Origin: Turritopsis dohrnii
Lineage: Eukaryota; Cnidaria; Hydrozoa; Anthoathecata; Oceaniidae
Reading direction: 5' to 3'
NCBI GenBank assembly: GCA_027922465.2
Contig: BQMF02000483.1
Coordinates: forward strand, 1 to 64,000
DNA length: 64,000 nucleotides
The position numbers and the translations under genes are program-made. Positions 55,532 to 64,000 of this stretch are shown here, piece after piece (position 1 is the first letter of the stretch; each line of letters starts with the position of its first letter). The notes under the pieces were generated by a model. That model saw only the letters and a list, made by a program, of their open reading frames with translations. It made no database searches and had not been told where the DNA came from.

Positions 55532-55906
55532 TCAACCATGACTGCTAAGTCTGAATAAATTGGCACAGGTCCTAGTGACGTGCAAAACTTCAGAGCAGAT
55601 TCCTTTCGAATCACAAAATTTCACAAAATCTTTAAACCATTCCTTGATCTCGCCGTTAGAATCAAAATCGCATATTTCAAGCATTTGATCAGCTGATAGT
55701 TCTTTCTGATTTGAACACTCTTCTCTCCAAGACCTTCTACCATTAATGTCATCTATCTTTCTTTTACTTATTTTTTTATTCTCGCAACTGTTTTTAGACT
55801 GTCTTTTAGACATGGCTAATACATTCTCCTTTCTAAGTTTCAACTCCTGGTGGGGAAAATTTAGCGCCCTTGACGGACTGGAAGGACTTGGTATCACCAT
55901 TCCCAA
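55532..55906 (-). CDS. Hypothetical ORF, unrecognised
   Basis: 124 codons, of which the Lys/Ser-rich start (MSKRQSKNSCENKKISKRKI) and the segment EIKEWFKDFVKFCDSKGICS look protein-like. No splice partners identified. An open frame on the other strand overlaps it. It may be an exon of a degenerate element. Confidence 0.25.
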   Translation of the reverse strand: MGMVIPSPSSPSRALNFPHQELKLRKENVLAMSKRQSKNSCENKKISKRKIDDINGRRSWREECSNQKELSADQMLEICDFDSNGEIKEWFKDFVKFCDSKGICSEVLHVTRTCANLFRLSSHG

Positions 55907-55919
55907 TGTATGTGGGGTA

Positions 55920-56765
55920 GCTAAGTTTCAGTGTTTCTTCTGACTTTGCAAAAATAATAGTAGAACACTTTGCTTCCATAGAACCCATGCTTCCTTGCTG
56001 GTTGATCAGGCATTCATGCTCAGCTAGCTAAGTCGGTTATCCTTCAGGATTGAGCTGTTTTCTTCTCCCCCAGCGCTTGCAGCTCAACACACCAAATAAT
56101 AATAATGAAAATCCTTTCAAAGTGTCAATCATGGGATGTTAATAATTGTAATTTAATTGATGAATTTCTTATTTTAAAATGACTAATTTACTCTCCAAAG
56201 TTGCGATTTTGAGTGACTGGAATTGTGATCCACGCCACCTTGGCTTGATACTTTGAATTTATTATGCCACTGACACCTGTCGTTGCGCCCTGTTGTCTCG
56301 AAATCGCATTCATTTTAATTAGATCGGACTATTACAGCACACATAGTGAAATTTGAAACATGCCGTGTAAATAGCCGAGTACATTGAGCTTGTCGTTCTA
56401 ACGTATTGATTCTTGACAAAAATGGTTTCTATTGGTAAGTTGGATTAATTTTTGAAGGGTGATGTATATTTTGTTATTTTGCAGATATTGCTCCATGAAA
56501 TAAATCCAAAAAGTAGGACGTAATTTAATACAACAAAAAGTAGTTTTTTTTTTCTAAACTTGTTTGAAAAATTACCGAAATTATATAGAAGCTGACTTTT
56601 CGGAGGTCCGTGTTCAACAAGAAACGGGATCGGAAAATGAAGGCCTTGTAAGGTGGCTTTCAGGTATAATTACAAGGATTATATCCATCATATAAATAAA
56701 CAGGAAACAAAACATCTCAGAGTGAATAGTTTCTTTATTTCGATACATAGTTGAAACGTTTATTA
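55920..56765. other. Intergenic; right half duplicated from the 46.5 kb region
   Basis: From about 56420 (ATGGTTTCTATTGGTA..AAGGTGGCTTTCAG..ACAAGGATTATATCCATCAT..CGATACATAGTTGAAACGTT) the sequence parallels 46500-46860, the 3' flank of gene A. Confidence 0.7.
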
Positions 56766-57993
56766 TTACTTAAAGAATAATTTGTATAGTCGTTGCCAAA
56801 CAGTTGGTGGCTCCTGGATTATTCTGGAGTCTAAACAGAAAAATAATTCATTAGCATCATTTTCTTATATGAATAGCCTATTTTGCTTCATCAATTTCCA
56901 GCAGATTTTGCACCACAATATGTTGATACAGATTGCATTGTAATGATTCTCCGGGTGTTGTTATTGTTGGCTTATGGATGACTATTTCATCATTATCATA
57001 ATTACCTTCAGTGTCGGCATACAGCGCTTCACAGTGCTTATTTGTATACTTCATCACAAGCATTCGATACCAGAATTTTAAGAATTATCATTACATTACA
57101 TGCACCATGTGACATTAATTGAGCTTACTAAGCCTTTGAAGTGATTTTCATATTCTTATAGATTATTTATCATTCCACAATGTACACTATTGGCTGGATA
57201 TTGAACACTTTATATTAACGGTTTACATTTAGTCGAAGATTTCACGCTGTACGAATGCTACTTTGATTAATGGGAACATCTTTGAATAAGTTTGGACTAT
57301 TGTCCTGTGGTTAAAAGATCAGCAAAGAAATTAATTCAATACTCACTTGTCGCGCAAACTCCTGGTTGAATACCAAGCGGATCGTTATTATTTTCATATG
57401 AACATCTTAGAAGATTTTCACAATAGCCTTCAATATCATTTTCACCACCACAAAGTTCTCCCACTTGTTTGGCGCATACTCGACAATCACAACGATCTCT
57501 CAAAATGCTACCTAAAAATGAATTCACAAAAGCAAAAAATAGCGCTTAGAAAGGCAATTATAGTGAAGTAGCTAAACAGTGCAAACAGTCTCTTTAAAAG
57601 ATACCATTCGATACTCATTTTCTTAAAAACATAATATAATAGAATAGAATGGAAAGGAACTACATTTTTTTTATTAGAAAGAATCAAGTCAATTAACGTC
57701 TAAAAGTAAGACATATTTCGAAATTTTTCTTTGCATATGTTTTATGTTACTATTGTAACATTTTTATGTGCTACAAATGAAAAAAAGAAAAGTAAAAATC
57801 TTAAAAATATTTACTTCAAATGTTTAATCGACTTTATCATTTTATTATTTGAAGTGAGATTGGCAGAATATTAAGGCTTACCTGGACACTGGTTACTAGT
57901 TATAGGTGGACAAATACTTGGGCATTTCAAAGCTGAAACATCAACTATAATGAGTAGTAACACACTCAAGGAAATAACCTTCGCTCCTTTCAT
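56766..57993 (-). CDS. Small secreted IGFBP-N-domain protein B (10 Cys)
   Basis: Exons 57993-57882, 57511-57347 and 56830-56766 join in phase (1 and 1) to 113 residues. Signal peptide MKGAKVISLSVLLLIIVDVS; then KCPSICPPITSNQCPG, the CDCRVCAKQVGELCGGENDI core with YCENLLRC and GVCATN, and a basic C-terminal helix ending TVWQRLYKLFFK. It is the tandem paralogue of gene A, about 10 kb away, with duplicated flanks. Ten cysteines, with CDCR in place of CGCC. Likely a secreted factor of the single-IGFBP-domain type; ligand unknown. A conserved open block in intron 2 (about 57063-56878) is shared with gene A but has no in-phase acceptor. Confidence 0.85.
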
Positions 57994-59770
57994 TGCTAAA
58001 TTGCACCCTTCACAAATTCTTTAACGGTGATTTCAAAACTCTCCAACTTTCTGTTTAGAATTGATTTAATCTAGGAAAATTATCCATCTATTTCCTCCCT
58101 AATCCTAACACAAAGCGTGCAGTTTTTCAAATTAGTTGGAATCAAAGACCTGGTGCGCTATTAAAGTAAACATATTTTGATTGCCTCTTTCATGAAAGGG
58201 CCAATAACAAAAGTATTTATTGAAATATTCCTTTATGTATTCTGTTTTGTTTTAAGACATGCACCTGTCAGAAACACACTATCGAAATAGCTTCTCCACA
58301 TTTTTTGTAGTAACAGCGGAAATCAGTAAGAGAATTAAACAAAAGTTTCTTTCAGAAATTGATTTCTTTCACATTGCATTATACCCCCGGTATGATACAA
58401 TAATTTAAGGACACTTTTTGAATGAAGTTCTTATGAATAAAAGGCAATCTGGGGTGCAACTATTAATTTATTCACATTGAGCTACGGATGTGACTTTGGT
58501 TGCTGTACGATAACCTAGCGGCTAACATGAATCTTTCATTTCAACTGTTTTTGTTTTTTTTTACAGAAAACAAAGAACAAAATTTTGAATAATGAAAGGA
58601 GCACTTTAGGGGAGGGGAAGAACAAAAAACTACATGTGTCAGTTATGTTATGATCCCACTTTTCTTTTAATTCTGTTTTTGTTGATAGATTATCATTTGT
58701 TGGGTGATAACGAAACCTTTTTGACTGCGCACCTCCTGGATTTAAGTTCGATAAAATTTTTTAGAATAAACGATTTTTATTATGGTCTATTTTTGAGAGA
58801 AAATATAAAGAATATTGATTTTGAGGATCACAATTATTTCACATTTTAGGGTTTATGCAACAATTTTTCGGTTTAAACTTAGATATTTTTTGTTACATCC
58901 TCGTCACTTCACGAGAATTATTTGACTATATTATGCACTTCAAGTGTCAGTTATTGCCAGTCACTTCATTAGACCTAAGCGGAGTATGACACTTCGAAGG
59001 TTTATTGACATTTCAACTGAAATATGAGAAGAGCAAATATAAGAAGCTTTTCTAAATTTGTAATATTTGCAGTAGTGAGCAGGTTTGAGAAGTACAGCCA
59101 TTACCAACATTTCCATCTGACAACTCGTAGGAATTACATTAAAACGATGAAAACACTTACAATGGTATTTGAGCAAATGAGGCAAGACTTGAACCTTTCC
59201 CTCACTTACTCAGACACATTTGAAAAGGCTTACACCGTAAACGTGTGATGGTAGCGAGTCATACATCGTTATGGACGGACTACTAAACTCCGTGTCTATC
59301 CAGTAGTTCGACGTTTTTAACATTTTTACACCAGGAATTGCAATAACTATTCTCTTAACAGTCTGTTTCAGCATTTTTTGGACATTTTCTTTGTCGAAAT
59401 ATAGACAATGGCAATGTGGTGGCTTTGCGTTGGTACCTGATGGGAGTATTCTTTGAAGAGAATGACGAGTATTTACGAAGCGATAATAATTTCGTCAGTC
59501 ATACAGATTGAAAATAGAACACTAAGTGCATGTTGGTCATTATGTCCCCCGGTCGTTATTTGAGTTGAGTTTGGAAACGTCCATGCTTTCTTGGACCTTT
59601 TCGTTCAAAGCCAATCCAAAAACTTAACTCAAGAAATCCGGTGGCATAAAGGCCAATATGCTAATAGATCTTCAAACGTTAGTAACGCGATTCATATTAT
59701 CATATTATAATGTCAATGGCAATGATTGTTTTCGTTGCTCTTATCCCAATCCAATCTACTGTCTAAAAAT
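57994..59770. other. Intergenic between IGFBP-domain genes B and C
   Basis: No gene supported. 59090-59260 is the second copy of the dispersed repeat seen at 15472-15647. The region upstream of 57993 resembles that upstream of gene A. Confidence 0.5.
59090..59260. repeat. Dispersed repeat, copy 2
   Basis: TATTTGAGCAAATGAGGCAA, CCCTCACTTACTCAGACACA and AAAAGGCTTAC align with 15540-15605. Confidence 0.6.
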
Positions 59771-60291
59771 TCATCTTTTCCCAAAATATCTCAGAAAATC
59801 TCTCCAGATGTTCCAGTCATAGGCAGATACAGCTTGTGGATCTAGAATTGGAAAAGGGTTATAATGTAGTTATCAAAATAATCACCCACCTAGATCAAAC
59901 AAATTCATAAAATTACTGACCTAGGACACATACGCCAGGTGTCATTCCTTTTTCCTCGTCAGATGTTTGACACATCAGTCCTTGATCACAGTTACCTTTC
60001 ATGTCCCATAAACCTCCACACGAGTCACCCTCTTGTCTCGCGCATACATCACAGCAACCACACATATCTTTTGTTTTCCCGCCTAAAAAAATAAACAAGT
60101 CATTGGTGTCAACAGAAGAGACAATTTGAGATATGAATGACACTCTCTACTAACATAAACTACTTACCAGGACATTGAAGTTCCACGTGATTGCAATCAG
60201 AAAAATCACAATTGCAAGATAAACCGTCATTTCCTGTGACACACAGAAATGCAATGAATGCTATTGCAAAAAATAAACTGTTTTTTTCCAT
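59771..60291 (-). CDS. Small secreted IGFBP-N-domain protein C (canonical 12 Cys)
   Basis: Exons 60291-60168, 60082-59921 and 59841-59771 join in phase to 118 residues. The signal peptide is MEKNSLFFAIAFIAFLCVTG. The domain runs CNCDFSDCNHVELQCPG (4 Cys), MCGCCDVCARQEGDSCGG (5 Cys, containing the IGFBP signature CGCCxxC) and CDQGLMCQ..GVCV (3 Cys), the full set of 12. The tail ends DFLRYFGKR, a basic amphipathic end also seen in B. Intron positions and phases equal those of A and B, so all three descend from one gene. By family, such proteins may bind insulin-like or other small peptides extracellularly; this is inference. Confidence 0.9.
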
Positions 60292-61653
60292 GATGCGTTG
60301 AAGGCCTTGGTACAGTCAGAATAACTTCTAATTTGTCAAAGTTTGTTTTTTAAACACTCATTTGCCAATTTTAAAGCGCATATACTGATGGTTGATTTTG
60401 TGAAGTATCCTTTTAACTAGAAATAGTATATCACCTGCTTCATTTATTATTTATGTTGATTGGTGTTTCAAGATTTCATTTCGTGTGAGGAGTACAGGAA
60501 ACAAATGAAAATATAAGGAAGATAACATAAATTAAAGATAAAAAAAGTTAACAATCGGATAAAGGCGAACTTATGGCACGTCATTTGATCCTTTAAGGTT
60601 TTACACAATATTGCTGGGTTATGCTGAAGTTGACACTGGTCAACGGAGGGGGGAGAGGGTCAAAATCTTGAAACAATGGTTGGCATCATTTGTGAACAAT
60701 CCCTTTTCTAATTACCAAAACCTAATCTTCATGATTCATATTTTGGAAAGTACAGTCTTTCATACGATGGTTCAAAAGGGTCAAACTTCGCGCACATCTA
60801 GAAACACTTCTTGCTCCTCTCTTACTACGCGCTCTTTATGTAACCTCACGGTGTGTGGTATCATCGACTATTCTGTGCGAGATGGAAGATGATTTTACTT
60901 CGTGGAAGACCCGATACATTATATTTTGAGTCATAAAGGCTGTTGACTAACCTACTCTACGAGGATCAATCCAACATCCGTGTGTTTGATTCCACCTTTA
61001 ACAGTTTCTTGGGTAGTGACATTTATGGGCAGAACATTTCCTTTGAAGGTCGTGATTCGATGGAATGAACCGTGATGTCATTGAAATCTTGACTACAAGG
61101 ATATTTTCGAATCTGAAAGTTCTGATTGACAAATTTTCATTCGGTTTCTTCCTGATTGTTGTTCCGACAACAGTTTTGTTAGCTTAGCATGCAATACATT
61201 GCTCTTGGGATAAGAGAAGCGTGTAGTATTCTAAGGAGCAAGCTGTTTGACCGTTCTGAGCAATCCGTGTTTTTTTTTCATTTTATTTTTCTGACACTGT
61301 CCAAACCTCAACATATGAAGTTGGATGGAAGAACTCGCAGGGCAACAAAAAGCAAAGTTTTACTTTTATATTTGTTACGGTAGCAGCACATGCGAATTCC
61401 ATTTCACGCTCCTCCGGTGATGAAATAATTGAAGAACCTTACGTATCGTGTAGATGGGGCTATATTTTCCTCTCGTTACAAGATCGTGTAAGATGGCGGA
61501 CATGCACCGCATGCTCAAGTTTATACGTCCATGATGTGTATATCTTTATATATCTCTTGAATCTGCTAATATTAGTCTACTATTTTGGACACTACAACAT
61601 TATAATTGTATTCATAACATATCTTATAACAAATTTGTATTTTTTATCAAAGA
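60292..61653. other. Intergenic and left flank of the DIRS-like element
   Basis: 60627-60705 is the second copy of the G-rich repeat from 20.6 kb. No gene supported elsewhere. The left terminal repeat of the DIRS-like element should lie in 61400-61650, but I cannot verify it without the right end. Confidence 0.45.
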
Positions 61654-62850
61654 TTGAATGAGGAAATGTCAGAAGAGCAAACGAAAACACACGAGGGAAA
61701 CCCAGTGGATCCTTCACCAATAGCAATAAGCTCAGAGATGATTATTCAAGAAGCTGTAAAAGGCATAGCCCAACACCTGCCAGCACTGATTGAAGAACAC
61801 CTGGCAAAGAGAGGAGCTCTTTCCATTTCGGGCGGTAGTGACATAACTTCGGACCAAGGAGAAAAAACATCCCAACAAGGAGACATAGGTGCTCCAAACA
61901 ACAATAGAGACATAGGTGCTCAAATAACTGATAATTTTGACAAAGTCAGTCATCTTTTCAACACTCGAGACACTCGTAAGAGGAAACGTGATGAACAAAC
62001 ACTAATCGTGAGCGACGAACTACTGGCCTCAGTAGAGGAAGATATGGAAATAGAAAAAAAAAACTGGGGAGAACATTGCATCAAGATGGGCTCAACACAG
62101 ATCAAACATGCCTTCATAGTGGCTAGCTCGGAAGCAGGCACTTTACAAAAGCTAATAAAGTTATACCCCCGACCAGAAAATCTGGAAACGAAGATTCCAA
62201 AACTGAACAGGGAAATTGAATTAAACGTGGGCTATCAAAAGAACGTTAACTACGTTCACACCAAAGAAAAGTCACTATACTCGACCCAGAATTACGTGGC
62301 AAAAAGCATCATCATTTTTGCCAAGATTGGTGAAATGATCCTTGACGATTCTGACAAAAACGACACAGGTTCCTCGATGAACTACAAAGAACTTGTACAA
62401 ATGTGCATCCATGGAACCACGCCTCTAGGTCACGTGCAAGCGGAAATGACACAAAAACGTAAAAACAGTGTAAGGAACATTGTCAATTCCAGATATGCTG
62501 TACTATGTGGCCCACGACCTGGAACCCAGGCTTCCAAACGCAAGGCTAAAAATGCAGACAGTGAATACCTCCTTGGAGATGAGCTAAAAGCAGACGCTAA
62601 AATGGCTAAAACTGCATCAGACATGTTTCGTTCATCCTCATCATCTGCTTCACCATATAGCAGAAAAGACCCATTCAAGAGAGAAATGATAGTGCAGTCA
62701 ATGATTTTTTGTACCACGGAAAAAAATCTGGGTCAAAGAAATTACACAGGCAGTACTACTCCAGCAAAGACGACAAGAACCGAAAGAGACAAGCAAAAAG
62801 AAGAACCAACTTTGAAACATCAGGTAAGACCTCAGGCTGGAAACATTAAA
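61654..62850 (+). pseudogene. DIRS-like ORF1 (gag-like), frameshifted
   Basis: It opens MNEEMSEEQTKTHEG and contains a hydrophobic helix (IIQEAVKGIAQHLPALIEEH), a long helical core (MEIEKKNWGEHCIKMG, IIIFAKIGEMILDD) and a Ser/Ala stretch at about 62650. From there the better frame changes: the basic Lys/Arg-rich end (FLYHGKKSGSKKLHRQYYSS) lies one frame over and stops at about 62848. The frame called open to 62919 instead merges into the start of the RT domain. ORF1 of DIRS-group elements is thought to serve as the nucleocapsid. Confidence 0.65.
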
Positions 62851-64000
62851 AATTATCTCAGGAAATGGGCAGAAATCACTAATGTTCAACATATACTACA
62901 CATTGTTGAACACGGCTAAAGCTCAACTTTAAAGAGGCTGACACACCATATAATAGACCATATGAGCACAAGCTTTCAGTCACAGAATCAGAAGTGATTT
63001 CAGAAGAGATAAAGAAACTCTTGGATAAAGGAGTTATATCAGAATCTATGATATCTGGAAATGATTTTTTCTCAACCTTGTTTGTAAGACTTAAAAAGGA
63101 TGGAGTTAGCTACAGAACCATCCTCAATCTCAAAAGTCATAACAGAGAATGTGATACATATCATTTTAAGCTAGAATTCATCAAACAAGTAATCCACATG
63201 ATTACCCCAGGCTGCTATATGGCTTCATTGGATATTCGGAATGCATTTTACTCTGTAGCCATACATGAAGACCACAAGAGATTCTTAAAGTTTTCATGGG
63301 TAGGAAAAATATACCAGTTTGAAGTAATGCCCAATGGGTACATAGATGCAATGAGGATTTTTACAAAAATGATGAAACCCGCCTTTGCAAACCTGAGGGA
63401 AAGAGGTCATTTATCAGTCATTTATGTGGATGATAGCTTTCTCAAATCAGACACATATAACGAATGTCTCGACAATATCCAAGACACTCTAGTACTCCTA
63501 AAGGAACTGGGGTTTTACATCCATCTGGATAAATCTGTCCTAACCCCCACACAAATAATAACCTTCCTAGGTTTCATCATCAATACTAAAGAAATGATCA
63601 TTTATCTCACAGAGAAAAAGAAAGAGAAGATAAAAAATTTAAGCATCAATATTCTAAAATGTGGAAAGATAAAAATTAGACAAGTGGCTTCTCTCCTTGG
63701 TAACATTACAGCAGCATTTGAAGGGGTTGAATATGGTCGTCTTCACTTTAGATCCTTAGAGAGAGATAAAATTATCTCACTTAAAGAACACAGGCATATT
63801 TGAGGCAGTTTGCAATATATCTGAGGAAGGAATTAGAGACATCATATGGTGGAGAGACAACATCAACAATGCCAAGAAGAGTCTGCATCAACCCCCAAAT
63901 GTTGACTGCATTATATACACTGACGCTAGCAATGACGGGTGGGGTGCACATTACGAAAGTCTGACCATCAATGGGAGATGGAGTGAAAAAGAAAATGAAC
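62822..64000 (+). mobile_element. DIRS-like retrotransposon RT-RNase H, truncated by window edge
   Basis: The translation begins AGNIKNYLRKWAEITNVQHI, shifts frame at about 62916, and continues KKLLDKGVISES, FFSTLFVRLKKDG, SYRTILNLKSHN, YMASLDIRNAFYSVAIHEDH, FEVMPNGYIDAMRIFTKMMK and VIYVDDSFLKSD (catalytic YVDD), then LGFIINTKEM. The MPNGYIDAMRxFTKxxKP form of the RT motif is that of DIRS-group elements. A second shift at about 63785 leads to an RNase H start (IIYTDASNDGWGAHYE) running off the window. A tyrosine recombinase would be expected next but cannot be seen. The frameshifts mark a dead copy. Confidence 0.8.

Noticed and set aside
56878..57063. 61-codon reverse frame (MLVMKYTNKHC..) as exon 3 of IGFBP-domain gene B
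   Set aside because: No AG acceptor in the needed phase precedes it, whereas 56830-56766 has a strong acceptor, the right phase and a tail like that of gene C. Kept as an observation only.

Overview
The window is metazoan nuclear DNA: AT-rich, with phase-consistent GT-AG introns, animal gene families and a heavy load of degraded transposons. Intronless class A GPCR genes, small IGFBP-domain secreted proteins and the mix of DIRS-like, Penelope-like and Tc1/mariner elements suggest an aquatic invertebrate. A cnidarian would fit, but that is inference. All exon models below were built by hand from splice signals and reading phase.

Region 1 (1-10.4 kb) holds a decayed intronless copy of the RNA polymerase II subunit RPB3, then three forward-strand genes: mitochondrial elongation factor Ts (TSFM, 3 exons), a membrane-hairpin arylsulfatase of the steryl-sulfatase type (one exon) and the mitochondrial protein TMEM223 (6 exons). 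One TMEM223 intron carries a dead gag-like retroelement and a hairpin around a tRNA-like core.

Region 2 (10.4-18.9 kb) has a large forward gene of about 11 exons (roughly 1000 residues, family not recognised) that converges on a reverse-strand gene, also unrecognised. Only 42 bases separate their stop codons. Several short hairpin transposons sit in the introns.

Region 3 (20.9-25.7 kb) has two related reverse-strand, intronless class A GPCRs. The second has a long cytoplasmic tail with a repeated GIDHFL-type motif.

Region 4 (26.7-37 kb) is a transposon graveyard. A roughly 5.4 kb composite is bounded by CCCAG..GGGCAC-like inverted ends and packed with GACGTC repeats. Nested in it are a Tc1/mariner-type element with a DD41D transposase, another inverted-repeat element and a Penelope-like reverse transcriptase fragment. 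More inverted-repeat elements and a deleted transporter pseudogene follow.

Region 5 (38-53 kb) is a dispersed array of three intact SVOP/SV2-type MFS transporter genes, each with an uninterrupted coding region. They are separated by repeats, one divergent IGFBP-domain gene and a 128-bp tandem satellite.

Region 6 (46.9-60.3 kb, interleaved with region 5) has three reverse-strand genes for small secreted IGFBP-N-domain proteins with the same 3-exon design. The 60 kb copy keeps the canonical 12 cysteines. The other two, which share duplicated 3' flanks, have 10, and one appears to have lost its last exon to stop codons.

The window ends inside a frameshifted DIRS-like retrotransposon (61.6 kb to the edge).
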